The notes: generated by a model not told the origin, from the sequence alone. A stretch of 43,459 nucleotides of DNA from Clostridia bacterium (GCA_016287245.1 JAEEWG010000024.1:1-43459); one strand, 5' to 3'; positions 8,150 through 15,838 are shown, counted from the first letter of the stretch. Translations and numbers: made by a program.

Positions 8150-8583
8150 TGCTTTTTGACGATCTGGAACTCGGGATGGAGAGGGTACTTGCGCCCGTCA
8201 CCATCGAGAAAGAGAAGATGGTGGCTTTTGCCAAAGAATATGATGATATCCCGCTTCACACCGATGAGGAATATGCGAAGACAACACCGTTCGGCACGAT
8301 CATTGCGCCGGGTGTCATGTCCTTTATGTCTGTCTGGGCGAAGTATCTGGAAGTGGACTATTTCGGCGATGATCTGATTGCCGGAAAATCCACGAAAATG
8401 GAATGGTTCAAGCCGGTGTTTGCCGGAGACGTTCTGACGGGAACGGCCCGCATCACGAACCTTGTGAAAAGAAGCTCGAGAAACGGCCTTGCGGAAGTAA
8501 CGATCGATATCCGGAACCAGAAAGGCGAACTGGTATTAAGCGATATCACAGAAGCCGTCGTCAAGTGCCGGCAGGAATCTTAG
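8149..8583 (+). CDS. MaoC-like (R)-specific acyl hydratase
   Basis: A 144-aa single hot-dog-fold protein. The hydratase motif YDDIPLHTD holds the catalytic Asp32 and His37 in the spacing used by (R)-specific enoyl-CoA hydratases. The following FGTIIAPGV segment matches the family substrate loop. The start codon overlaps the stop of the alpha/beta hydrolase by one base, so the two products are probably made together and may act on the same acyl compound. No beta-oxidation or polyhydroxyalkanoate genes lie nearby, so the acyl substrate is open. Confidence 0.8.
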   Translation: MLFDDLELGMERVLAPVTIEKEKMVAFAKEYDDIPLHTDEEYAKTTPFGTIIAPGVMSFMSVWAKYLEVDYFGDDLIAGKSTKMEWFKPVFAGDVLTGTARITNLVKRSSRNGLAEVTIDIRNQKGELVLSDITEAVVKCRQES

Positions 8584-8588
8584 CATAA

Positions 8589-8672
8589 TCAATCCGAAAT
8601 ACTGTTCATGTGTGCATAGCGCCCGCCCAGAGCCATCAGCTCATCATGGGTGCCGTATTCGTAAGCAGGCCC
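8589..8672 (-). pseudogene. Remnant of the 3' end of an ABC exporter gene
   Basis: Read on the - strand, this stretch gives EYGTHDELMALGGRYAHM followed by NSISD and a stop. That is the C-terminal tail of ATP-binding exporter subunits (MsbA/MdlB type, usually E-x-G-THEELM-x-x-G-x-Y). Upstream of the Glu at 8660 the frame no longer resembles the preceding family sequence, and a hairpin and promoter for the next gene begin at once. Only about 23-27 codons survive, so this is a deletion scar rather than a working gene. It lies five bases after the MaoC stop and is convergent with it. Confidence 0.6.
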
Positions 8673-8708
8673 GGCGGTTTTCTTTTTCTTCCGCCGAATT
8701 GATATAAT
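8672..8708 (+). promoter_or_regulatory. Extended -10 promoter of the GH43 gene with upstream hairpin
   Basis: TGATATAAT at 8700-8708 is a consensus extended -10 element about 72 bases before the GH43 start. Just upstream an inverted repeat CGGCGG/CCGCCG (8672-8677 and 8691-8696) flanks a T/C-rich loop where the -35 would sit. It could be an operator or the terminator scar of the lost ABC gene. Confidence 0.45.
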
Positions 8709-8779
8709 CAGTATTATCGGACGAGTTTTCCGGCGAAGAAAAAGAAGTACGATCATATGTGATTTTGAGGTGAAGACAC

Positions 8780-10192
8780 ATGAAAAAGCAGGTATTTAAT
8801 CCCTATCTTCCCAGCTATGAATATATCCCGGACGGAGAACCCCGAGTATTCAACGGGCGCCTCTATATCTACGGAAGTCACGACCGCTTTAACGGTGAAG
8901 TATACTGCGCGAATGACTACGTCTGCTGGTCCTGTCCGGAAACAGATCTTTCCGACTGGAGATACGAAGGCGTGATCTATAAGAAGACGCAGGACCCGAG
9001 AAATGCGGATGGTTCCCATGCGCTCTGGGCGCCGGATGTCTGCCGTGGAAACGACGGGAAATACTATCTTTATTACTGCCTCGATTTTCTAAAAGAGATC
9101 GGCGTAGCGGTCGCGGATAATCCGGTCGGACCCTTTGAGTTTTTAGACTTCGTCCGTTATCCGAACGGAGATATTCTAGGTTCCCGTCCTGACGAGATCC
9201 GTCAGTTCGATCCCGGCATCTTCATCGATGACGATAAGCGCATTTATCTCTTTTCCGGAAACAGTCCGCGATACAAGCAGACTCCGGTCGATAAGGACAG
9301 CCTGAAGATGGAGCTTGAGCAGGACATGATCACCGTCAAAGACGGACCTTACCATAACCTGCCGATCATTAACGATGCAGATGGCACGGAGTACGAGGCC
9401 CATCCTTTCTTCGAGGCAAGTTCCGTAAGAAAGATCAACGGAAAGTATTACTTCATCTATTCGTCCTGCTGGATGCATGAGCTCTGCTGGGCAGTCGCGG
9501 ATACACCGCTCGGAGACTACCACTTCGGAGGTGTGCTGGTATCGAATGCGGACATCGGCGCGAACGGAAATACCGAAGCGCTCAATTACAGAGGAAACAC
9601 ACACGGAAGTGTAGCTTTCGTAAATGGAAAATGGTATGTGTTCTACCACCGCCAGACCAACCGCCATTTCTTCTCCCGCCAGGCCTGTGCCGAAGAGATC
9701 TATTTCGACGGCGAAGCCTTCCATCAGGCGGAGATCACTTCCTGCGGATTAAACGGCGGACCGCTTAAGGATGAGGGAAGATATGAAGCACGAATCGCCT
9801 GCCACCTCTACAGCAAGAACGGCACGACGGAGAGCCTTGCCGAGCAGCAGAATGAGGAGCACCCGGCCTTTACCCAGGAGGGCGAAGACCGTGAGGATAA
9901 CCCGAATCAGTACATCAATAACATGGTGGATGGAGCGACAGCAGGCTACCGCTACTTCGACTTTAAAACAGCAAAGAAGATCTCCGTGGAAGTGCGCGGA
10001 ACTGCGGACGGTGAGTTCGTAGTCAGAAACGGTCTTGGCGGTGATGTAGTCGCGAGGATCAAGGTGGAGCCTTCAGAAAACTGGACTTCTTTCTCGGCAC
10101 CGCTTGCTATCGGATCCGGCAAGCATGCACTTTATTTCACCTACGAAGGAAATGGTTCTGCGGACTTTAACACGTTCCGCTTCGATACGTGA
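8780..10192 (+). CDS. Glycoside hydrolase family 43 with C-terminal CBM6-like domain
   Basis: A 470-aa five-bladed beta-propeller glycosidase of the arabinofuranosidase/xylosidase family. The expected acidic triad is visible: base Asp18 (YIPDGEP), pKa-tuning Asp144 (FDPGIF) and acid Glu212 (FFEASS). Residues from about 330 to 470 form a beta-rich region (ending in HALYFTYEG and DFNTFRF) that fits a CBM6-like carbohydrate-binding module. No signal peptide is seen, so it probably trims imported hemicellulose oligosaccharides. The ATG is preceded by GAGGTGAAG. The next gene begins 12 bases after the stop. Linkage specificity cannot be decided from sequence. Confidence 0.85.
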   Translation: MKKQVFNPYLPSYEYIPDGEPRVFNGRLYIYGSHDRFNGEVYCANDYVCWSCPETDLSDWRYEGVIYKKTQDPRNADGSHALWAPDVCRGNDGKYYLYYCLDFLKEIGVAVADNPVGPFEFLDFVRYPNGDILGSRPDEIRQFDPGIFIDDDKRIYLFSGNSPRYKQTPVDKDSLKMELEQDMITVKDGPYHNLPIINDADGTEYEAHPFFEASSVRKINGKYYFIYSSCWMHELCWAVADTPLGDYHFGGVLVSNADIGANGNTEALNYRGNTHGSVAFVNGKWYVFYHRQTNRHFFSRQACAEEIYFDGEAFHQAEITSCGLNGGPLKDEGRYEARIACHLYSKNGTTESLAEQQNEEHPAFTQEGEDREDNPNQYINNMVDGATAGYRYFDFKTAKKISVEVRGTADGEFVVRNGLGGDVVARIKVEPSENWTSFSAPLAIGSGKHALYFTYEGNGSADFNTFRFDT

Positions 10193-10204
10193 TCAGGTAC
10201 CTTT

Positions 10205-10897
10205 ATGAGTCGAGATAACAGCACAGCGAAAATACGTCAGATCCTGACGAATATCGTGATCGTGATCCTGGTTTCGATCGGTATGTACATGACCATGACA
10301 TACCGGAGTGCCTGGATGGAGTTTCAGATGCGGGGCATCATGTGCCTCCGCTACTTCACTGTGCAGTCGAATCTCTTCGCCGGGATCGTGGCACTGATAG
10401 CGCTTTTCTATCAGGGAAAAGCAACGAAAGTCCTGAAGTTCATGTCCGCGACGGCGACGGGTCTCACGTTTACCGTGGTAGTTCTTTTCCTGGGACCCGT
10501 ATACGGGTACTGGCGCATGTATAAAAATGCCAATCTCTACTTTCATCTGATCGTTCCGCTCATCTGCATGATCGACTTCATCCTGATCTCGGATGCGCCG
10601 AAGAAGCTGAAGTGGAAGATCTCCTGCACCATGCTGACGGTGGCCTATGGTTTCGGATATATACTGAATATCCTCATCAACGGCAAGGGTGGAAGATACC
10701 CTAACAACAATGATTTCTACTTATTTCTCCGCTGGGGATGGGGAGTCGCTGTCCTTATCTTTGCCGGCATCATCCTCGTGACTTTCGGCATCTCGTGCCT
10801 TCTTTCGTTTCTGAATAGTAAAGCCGTGAAATGGTATAATGATTCTCATGGAAACGGTGCTGAAAACAGGGCATCTACAGGGGGAGAAGACGCATGA
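10205..10897 (+). CDS. Pr6Pr family six-helix membrane protein
   Basis: A 230-aa integral membrane protein with about six hydrophobic helices. The motif CLRYFTVQSN in the second helix region and a conserved His in the YFHLIVPLICM segment match the Pr6Pr / FAR-17a-like family, whose function in bacteria is unknown. Distant eukaryotic relatives hydrolyse fatty-acid esters. The ATG has only a weak ribosome site (AGGTACC), which suggests reading-through from the GH43 gene 12 bases upstream. The last four bases (ATGA) overlap the next start, so translation is coupled to the DinB-DUF3795 protein. Confidence 0.75.
   Translation: MSRDNSTAKIRQILTNIVIVILVSIGMYMTMTYRSAWMEFQMRGIMCLRYFTVQSNLFAGIVALIALFYQGKATKVLKFMSATATGLTFTVVVLFLGPVYGYWRMYKNANLYFHLIVPLICMIDFILISDAPKKLKWKISCTMLTVAYGFGYILNILINGKGGRYPNNNDFYLFLRWGWGVAVLIFAGIILVTFGISCLLSFLNSKAVKWYNDSHGNGAENRASTGGEDA
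10832..10840 (+). promoter_or_regulatory. Possible internal extended -10 promoter
   Basis: TGGTATAAT sits inside the 3' end of the Pr6Pr gene, 54 bases before the next start. It would allow separate expression of the DinB-DUF3795 gene. There is no clear -35. Confidence 0.35.
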
Positions 10898-11949
10898 ATA
10901 AAGACTGGTCAGATAAGAATAAGAAGATGCAGACTTTGATCGGAAAAGAAGCGACTTTTCCGGAGGGGATCGATGTTCTTATCGATCTTCGAAACAACCT
11001 TTTTGAACAGATCACGTCGATCGCGAAGAATTATCCTGCGGAGGCTTTCTACCTGATGCCGTTTGCCGGAGCGGACGGATATCACAGTAAGACACTCATC
11101 TACTCGATGTGGCATATCTTCCGTATCGAGGATATCGTGGCCCATGAATTGATCGCCAAAGATGAGCAGGTACTTTTCACGGGGAATTGGCTGAAGAAAA
11201 CGAAGAGTCCGATCATCACGACCGGAAATGAACTTCATGATGAAGGGATCGCGGAATTCTCGAAGAAGCTGGATGTGAAGGCTGTCTATGAATACTGCAG
11301 AGCCGTTATGGAATCCTCAAATGAGATCCTTAAAAAGCTGACATATAAGGATCTGAAGAGAACGTTCACGGATGCGGATAAGAAACAGATCCTAAAAAGC
11401 AAGAGCGTAAGTACAGATGAGAGCGCGGTCTGGCTGATCGATTACTGGTGCGATAAAGATGTGAAAGGACTTCTGAAGATGCCATTCAGCCGGCACTGGA
11501 TCATGCATATCGAGGCAATGTGCCGCATCACGAACAAGCTCTGCCAGAAGGCGAAAAAGGGCGTCGATCAGATTGCGTACTGCGGTCTTTCCTGTGCGCA
11601 CTGTTTTCTGAAGGACTGGTGTGGTTCCTGTAGAACCAAATATAACACGTGCTCTTATGCGAAGTGCTCGCCGGATGGGGTATGCCCGAATGCTGCATGC
11701 TGCAGGAAAAAGGGCCTCGACGGCTGTTACGAGTGTGACGATATCCGTGATTGCAAACACGGATTCTACTCCCTGGGAAAGGAAGTCCATGCCATCAAGT
11801 CGATGTCGCTTTTTATCCGCAAGTACGGAAAGAAGGAAGTGCAGACTGTCCTTGAAAACCTTCATAAGAAGAAGGATTTCGAGAAGGTCCAGGAGGTCCT
11901 TGGTGACGACATAGATCAGGGACTTCGTATTCTGGAAGAGAACCGCTGA
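10894..11949 (+). CDS. DinB-like helical domain fused to DUF3795 cysteine-rich domain
   Basis: A 351-aa two-part protein. Residues about 1-215 are helical and carry the motif YHSKTLIYSMWHIFRIED with spaced histidines, similar to the DinB/YfiT metal-binding four-helix bundle used by bacillithiol or mycothiol-dependent transferases. From about residue 226 a DUF3795 domain begins (IAYCGLSCAHC, then many CxxC pairs), likely binding zinc or an iron-sulfur cluster. A C-terminal helical tail follows. A stand-alone DUF3795 protein is also at 32193-32540. The start overlaps the previous gene by ATGA. Function is unknown; the metal-binding claims come from the residue patterns. Confidence 0.7.
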   Translation: MNKDWSDKNKKMQTLIGKEATFPEGIDVLIDLRNNLFEQITSIAKNYPAEAFYLMPFAGADGYHSKTLIYSMWHIFRIEDIVAHELIAKDEQVLFTGNWLKKTKSPIITTGNELHDEGIAEFSKKLDVKAVYEYCRAVMESSNEILKKLTYKDLKRTFTDADKKQILKSKSVSTDESAVWLIDYWCDKDVKGLLKMPFSRHWIMHIEAMCRITNKLCQKAKKGVDQIAYCGLSCAHCFLKDWCGSCRTKYNTCSYAKCSPDGVCPNAACCRKKGLDGCYECDDIRDCKHGFYSLGKEVHAIKSMSLFIRKYGKKEVQTVLENLHKKKDFEKVQEVLGDDIDQGLRILEENR

Positions 11950-11968
11950 TATGCTTCAAGGTGAGAAG

Positions 11969-12415
11969 ATGGAAAAGATCGAGATCTATAACGATTCCAT
12001 GAAGGAGGCTGTGTTCGCGTTTACGGATGCGTGTTTCCGAAGTGTCGGTAAGGAATTTGAGCCCGAAGGAAGACATTCTGACTATAACGATATCGGAAAG
12101 AAATTTGACCGTTTCTGGTGCCTTCTTTCGGATGAAAAAGTGCTGGGAACAGTAGCAGTCAAGTGCCTCGATGAGACGACTTCCGAACTAAAAGCTCTGT
12201 ATCTTTCACCGGAACTGCGCGGGAAGGGATATGGATATAAGTTGCTCGATCTGGCGGTTCTTTTCGCGACGGAAAAAGGATATAAGAGGATCGTTCTTGA
12301 TTCCATGTCTAAGTATGCCGCGGCATTGAAGCTATATGAGAAGTATGGATTTACCCACATCACGAGGTACAATGAGAACCCCAAAGCGGATGTGTTTATG
12401 GAGTATATCCTCTAG
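11969..12415 (+). CDS. GNAT family N-acetyltransferase
   Basis: A 148-aa GNAT protein. The strand-4 segment ELKALYLSPELRGKGYG contains the acetyl-CoA motif RGKGYG, and the end (YAAALKLYEKYGFT) is the standard motif B. It resembles PhnO/MarR-associated acetyltransferases but I cannot name the acceptor. The ATG at 11969 has AAGGTGAG upstream; ATG 11951 in the same frame has no site at suitable spacing. It follows the DinB-DUF3795 gene after 19 bases and is probably the last gene of that unit. Confidence 0.85.
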   Translation: MEKIEIYNDSMKEAVFAFTDACFRSVGKEFEPEGRHSDYNDIGKKFDRFWCLLSDEKVLGTVAVKCLDETTSELKALYLSPELRGKGYGYKLLDLAVLFATEKGYKRIVLDSMSKYAAALKLYEKYGFTHITRYNENPKADVFMEYIL

Positions 12416-12447
12416 CATCGAACTCTTCAAAAAGAAATCACGGCATA

Positions 12448-12491
12448 TTGACGCGGGGTTATTTCCGTCATACAATTAACCAAAAGGTTAA
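12448..12491 (+). promoter_or_regulatory. Promoter with palindromic operator of the ArsR-type regulator
   Basis: TTGACG (12448-12453), exactly 17 bases, then TACAAT (12471-12476): one of the best promoters in the window. The last base of the -10 begins a perfect inverted repeat TTAACC-AAAA-GGTTAA (12476-12491). A repressor bound there would block the polymerase. It lies 22 bases before the ArsR-type gene, so autoregulation is the natural reading. Confidence 0.75.
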
Positions 12492-12512
12492 ATGATAAAG
12501 GGGGGTGATGAT

Positions 12513-12776
12513 GTGGGTATTCAAAATACGATGAAGGCTTTAGCCGACCCTACCCGCAGAACCATCCTGAACCTTTTAAAGAAGAGCCGCCTGTCCGCAG
12601 GTGAGATCGCAGAACACTTCAACATGAGCCTGCCGGCTGTTTCCAAACATCTGGCGGTCCTGAAGGAAGCGGACCTGATCAGAGACCAGCGGGAAGGCAA
12701 GTACATCTTCTACGAACTGAATGCATCCGTTCTGGATGAAGCGCTCCTATGGCTGAAAGATCTGCGAGGTGAGTAG
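12513..12776 (+). CDS. ArsR family (SdpR-like) transcriptional repressor
   Basis: An 87-aa winged-helix DNA-binding protein. The start MKALADPTRRTILNLLKK and the recognition helix LPAVSKHLAVLKEADL are the SdpR/ArsR-HTH5 signature. There are no metal-binding Cys pairs, so it probably answers to a partner membrane protein or other signal rather than to a metal. The GTG start at 12513 is chosen because the AAAGGGGGG site is about six bases upstream and the product then begins like family members; an ATG at 12492 overlaps the operator. The next gene, a tiny membrane protein, starts two bases after its stop, in the place sdpI holds in the Bacillus sdpRI operon. Confidence 0.85.
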   Translation: MGIQNTMKALADPTRRTILNLLKKSRLSAGEIAEHFNMSLPAVSKHLAVLKEADLIRDQREGKYIFYELNASVLDEALLWLKDLRGE

Positions 12777-12778
12777 CC

Positions 12779-12946
12779 ATGAAAAAACTGTATACGATCA
12801 TGCTTTTTACGATCCTGATCCTTCTTTCCCTGTTCATTCCTGGAGAATGGAATATAATCGTGATGCTCGGGATCATCACGGTCATGGCGATCCTTTGCGT
12901 AGCGGCTTCGTACAGATACTACACGGCCGATCAGCAGAAAGGATGA
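12779..12946 (+). CDS. 55-aa two-helix membrane protein
   Basis: A small ORF starting MKKLYTIMLFT and ending YYTADQQKG. It has two hydrophobic stretches (about residues 4-20 and 26-43) separated by a PGEWN turn, predicting a membrane hairpin. A GAGGTGAG site overlaps the end of the ArsR gene, and the start follows its stop by two bases, so it is clearly in the same operon. It occupies the position of the immunity protein SdpI in sdpR operons but is far shorter than SdpI and I see no sequence match. It may be a partner of the regulator or a short transport or stress peptide. Confidence 0.65.
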   Translation: MKKLYTIMLFTILILLSLFIPGEWNIIVMLGIITVMAILCVAASYRYYTADQQKG

Positions 12947-12951
12947 CTTAT

Positions 12952-13854
12952 ATGGCAGGAGATAAGGCATACTATCACCTTCCCGGACTGTTTGAGTTCT
13001 ATGAGCTCTATAAGGTATTCCTGCCGCTTTTCAGGGAGCACCGTGAGTACTTCTACGACTGGTGTGAGATCGGGTCGATCTATGGTGCGCCGGGGGACTG
13101 TCTCTGGGGTGGCGGACGTGTCGGATTCGGTGATGCGGATCCCCGCGACGTGGACTCTCTCATGAAGGAATTTGGCATCTCTTCGCGCCTGACATTCAGT
13201 AATTCGCTTCTGACGAAAGAGCATCTGTCCGATAAGAAATGCAATGATCTCTGTGCGCTTTTTGAAAAGAACAGCACGGCGGAAAACGGCATTATCGTGC
13301 ATTCGGATCTGCTCCTTACGTATATCCGCGAGACGTATCCATCGTTCTATTTTGTCTCTTCGACGACGAAAGTGCTGACGGATTTTGATCAGTTTATAGA
13401 CGAACTGGATCGCGAAGAATTCCGCTATGTGGTGTCGGATTTTCGGTTAAATAAAGAGTTTTCCGCGCTAAAAGAACTGTCGCCGGAACAGAAGCGAAAA
13501 GTGGAGTTTCTCTGCAACGAATGCTGCTGGTTCGACTGCTTCGACCGGAAGAACTGCTATGAAAATGTCAGCAGGAAAAGCCTCGGCGAACCGTGCGAAG
13601 ATCACGTGTGCGTATCGCCGGATGCGGCAAAAGGATACCGCTTTTCAGAGGCCATGAAGAATCCCGGATTCATCGGAATCGAAGAGATCCGGAACATTTA
13701 CCTAAAAGAAGGCTTTTCGCATTTCAAGATAGAGGGAAGAAGCCTCGGAAGTGCCGTGGTCCTCGAGTTCCTTCTATACTACATGACAAAGCCCGAGTAC
13801 CAGCTGAAAGTAAGAGAAGAGATCTATCTCGACAGCTCTCTGGATCTTTTTTAG
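12952..13854 (+). CDS. U32-like cysteine-containing protein of unknown function
   Basis: A 300-aa soluble protein. A series of predicted strands (SRLTFSNS, GIIVHSDLLL, FYFVSSTTKV, RYVVSDFRLN, VEFLCNECC) followed by SHFKIEGRSLG suggests a TIM barrel. The FKIEGR end is a hallmark of U32 peptidase-like proteins (YhbU/RlhA/UbiU type). Cysteines cluster around LCNECCWFDCFDRKNC and could bind an iron-sulfur cluster, as in UbiU/UbiV. The U32 assignment is a resemblance, not a certainty. ATG 12952 has AAAGGA eight bases upstream; ATG 12943 overlaps the stop of the 55-aa gene but is too close to the site. It may share the ArsR promoter. Confidence 0.5.
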   Translation: MAGDKAYYHLPGLFEFYELYKVFLPLFREHREYFYDWCEIGSIYGAPGDCLWGGGRVGFGDADPRDVDSLMKEFGISSRLTFSNSLLTKEHLSDKKCNDLCALFEKNSTAENGIIVHSDLLLTYIRETYPSFYFVSSTTKVLTDFDQFIDELDREEFRYVVSDFRLNKEFSALKELSPEQKRKVEFLCNECCWFDCFDRKNCYENVSRKSLGEPCEDHVCVSPDAAKGYRFSEAMKNPGFIGIEEIRNIYLKEGFSHFKIEGRSLGSAVVLEFLLYYMTKPEYQLKVREEIYLDSSLDLF

Positions 13855-13873
13855 AAGAATATGAAAATAGGTG

Positions 13874-13904
13874 TTGACTCTGACGTTGCGTAATAGTTTA
13901 GAGT
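13874..13904 (+). promoter_or_regulatory. MerR-type promoter with 19-base spacer and dyad
   Basis: TTGACT (13874-13879), a 19-base spacer and TAGAGT (13899-13904) precede the MerR-type gene. The imperfect dyad TGACGT-t-GCGTAA (13881-13893) fills the spacer. Overlong spacers with a centred dyad are the known target geometry of MerR-family activators, so autoregulation by the next gene is likely. Confidence 0.5.
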
Positions 13905-13933
13905 ATACTTACCACGAAGGAGGAAACACGACA

Positions 13934-14671
13934 ATGATGACAGTGCATGAAGTGAGCAAGCTGACCGGCGTGAGTATACGCGCGCTCCAGTACTACGACA
14001 AGATCGGACTTTTATCGCCGGCGGAGAAGACCGATGCGGGGTACAGGCTGTATGACGATGCAGCCCTGGAAAGATTGCAGCAGATCCTGCTGTTTCGTGA
14101 GTTGGAGTTTCCGCTTAAGGATATCAGGGAGATCATCGAAAGCCCATTTTTCGACAGGAAGAAGGCGCTACAGCAGCAGATCGAACTCCTCACGCTGAAG
14201 AAGAAGCACCTGGAGGACCTGATCACTTTTGCCCGTGGAATAAAACTTACAGGAGTGAAAAACATGGATTTTTCTGCATTTGATACAAAAAAGATCGACG
14301 AGTACACAGAGAATGCCAAAAAGCAGTGGGGGGCCTCGCCGGAGTTTAAGGAGTTTGAGAAGAAGTCCGAAAACTGGACGGACGAAAGCAAGAAGGCTGT
14401 CTATGACAGCTTCATCCAGCTGTTTGCGGATTTCGGGAAGATCAAGGATTCTGATCCTTCTTCTCCGGAGGCGCAGCAGAAGGTTAAGGACCTTCAGGCA
14501 TTTATCTCGAAGAATTTCTACAAGTGTTCTGATGAGGTTCTTTTCGGACTTGGGAAAATGTATGCTGCTGGAGGAGAGTTCACTGAGAACATCGATTCCT
14601 ACGGCGGTTCCGGCACGGCGGAATTCGTGCATCAGGCGATCACGGTATACTGCGGAAAGCAGATGAAATAA
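13934..14671 (+). CDS. MerR family regulator with TipAS antibiotic-binding domain
   Basis: A 245-aa activator. The N-terminal winged helix (HEVSKLTGVSIRALQYYDKI, then DAGYRLYD) is the MerR DNA-binding domain, followed by a coiled-coil dimer helix near residues 80-110. The C-terminal part (from about residue 130, including QKVKDLQAFISKNFY and MYAAGGEFTENID) matches the TipAS fold that binds thiopeptide-type antibiotics in TipA, Mta and SkgA. Such proteins bend promoters with 19-base spacers, and one lies directly upstream. The ATG at 13934 has AAGGAGG 11 bases upstream. No obvious efflux target gene follows directly; autoregulation and distant targets are inferred. Confidence 0.85.
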   Translation: MMTVHEVSKLTGVSIRALQYYDKIGLLSPAEKTDAGYRLYDDAALERLQQILLFRELEFPLKDIREIIESPFFDRKKALQQQIELLTLKKKHLEDLITFARGIKLTGVKNMDFSAFDTKKIDEYTENAKKQWGASPEFKEFEKKSENWTDESKKAVYDSFIQLFADFGKIKDSDPSSPEAQQKVKDLQAFISKNFYKCSDEVLFGLGKMYAAGGEFTENIDSYGGSGTAEFVHQAITVYCGKQMK

Positions 14672-14697
14672 CTGCACTATTCCGCATCTCCCGAGCA

Positions 14698-14727
14698 TTT
14701 ACAATTCCTTCGGAAAGATGGTATAAA
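14698..14727 (+). promoter_or_regulatory. Promoter of the zinc-ribbon membrane protein gene
   Basis: TTTACA (14698-14703), 18 bases, then TATAAA (14722-14727) with a TGG extension. It lies 56 bases before the next start, in the 111-base gap after the MerR gene. Confidence 0.4.
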
Positions 14728-14782
14728 TATATTGTCAAATCCTTGTGATTTTTCATGGATAATGTGTTAGGGGGAAATCAAA

Positions 14783-15682
14783 ATGTCTACTATGAATGGG
14801 AAAGAAGCCGAAAGAGTTCGGCAGATCGAAGAGAAGGAAAAGGAAATACATGATCTGGGACAAAAGGTGAAGATCCTGTTCTGGATATTGATCGCAAACG
14901 GAGCCCTGGCTATCCTGGCTGCAATATTCCAGCTTTCCAAAGATACATCCACAGTAAATACACTGCAGATCTTCGGTCAGGCGGTGAACATCATTTTCGG
15001 TATTGTTATCTGCACTTTGCCGCGGCCGGAGAGCCGTTTTGGTAAAGCCGGTGTATGCCAGATCATCGCCTCAATCGCCGGAGTATTCGAATATGCGCTC
15101 GGAAGCAGTGATATCGCGGTCGTTTGTACCCTGGTCGCTTTAGTGTTCGGTTTGATCTATGTCTACTCATTTATCCCGGAGATGGCGGAGAGAGTCGATC
15201 CCTACGATCCTTACCTTTCCGAATCCTGGAGAGGTTTTCTGAAACTGTATACGATCTGCCTGATCATGCCGTTCCTTCTTGTTATTCTGGTATTGTTCCG
15301 GCTTGGCGGAGCCACACTGATCTATCTGCTGTCTTTGGCTTATCCTATCCTGATCATTGTCATGATCGTCTGGCAGATGATCCTTTTCAAGAAGACATCG
15401 GATACCTGCATCGCTTATAAGGCTCCGGAGAAGAGCACGATCATCACAAGTGTCAGAAACAATTCGGGCCGTACTTCTCCCAAGGCGTTCCCTTCCAAGG
15501 ATGAGTGGAAATGCTCCTGCGGGAATATCAATCCGAACTTCCTCGGTATGTGCTCCTGCGGTGTAAGAAAGAGAGAAGCGAAGGAGATCCTCGCGCAGCG
15601 CTCGGAAAAGCTGATGGCAAATAGAGCAGCGCATCAGGAGCAGGCAAATGAGGCGGACGAAGGTTCCGAACCGAAGGAATAA
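14783..15682 (+). CDS. Multi-pass membrane protein with C-terminal zinc-ribbon
   Basis: A 299-aa protein that I cannot name. A charged coiled-coil start (residues about 8-30) precedes about six or seven hydrophobic helices between residues 32 and 205. A cytoplasmic tail then carries WKCSCGNINPNFLGMCSCG, a treble-clef or zinc-ribbon-like C-x-C-x(10)-C-x-C pattern, and a highly charged coiled-coil C-terminus. A stalked zinc ribbon on a membrane protein suggests a scaffold or sensor, but nothing more can be said. AGGGGG lies eight bases before the ATG. It stands alone, ended by the strong terminator at 15709. Confidence 0.65.
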   Translation: MSTMNGKEAERVRQIEEKEKEIHDLGQKVKILFWILIANGALAILAAIFQLSKDTSTVNTLQIFGQAVNIIFGIVICTLPRPESRFGKAGVCQIIASIAGVFEYALGSSDIAVVCTLVALVFGLIYVYSFIPEMAERVDPYDPYLSESWRGFLKLYTICLIMPFLLVILVLFRLGGATLIYLLSLAYPILIIVMIVWQMILFKKTSDTCIAYKAPEKSTIITSVRNNSGRTSPKAFPSKDEWKCSCGNINPNFLGMCSCGVRKREAKEILAQRSEKLMANRAAHQEQANEADEGSEPKE

Positions 15683-15708
15683 CTAAAGAGAAAAAAACAA
15701 CTCATAAG

Positions 15709-15734
15709 GACCCGGGTTCTTCCCGGGTCTTTTT
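15709..15734 (+). terminator. Rho-independent terminator
   Basis: Perfect 8-bp stem GACCCGGG/CCCGGGTC with a TTCTT loop, followed directly by five Ts. It ends the membrane-protein transcript. Confidence 0.9.
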
Positions 15735-15789
15735 ATACCAGAAGGATACGTTTTCCGCCGTCTTCCGAGCCCGACAGGTCAGGAAACTG

Positions 15790-15798
15790 TGCTAAAAT
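15790..15798 (+). promoter_or_regulatory. Extended -10 promoter of the tandem GNAT operon
   Basis: TGCTAAAAT lies 41 bases before the next start and after the terminator. No convincing -35 is seen. Confidence 0.4.
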
Positions 15799-15838
15799 TA
15801 GGTGAAAGAAACTGAATTGTCAGGACAGGAAAAAGAAA

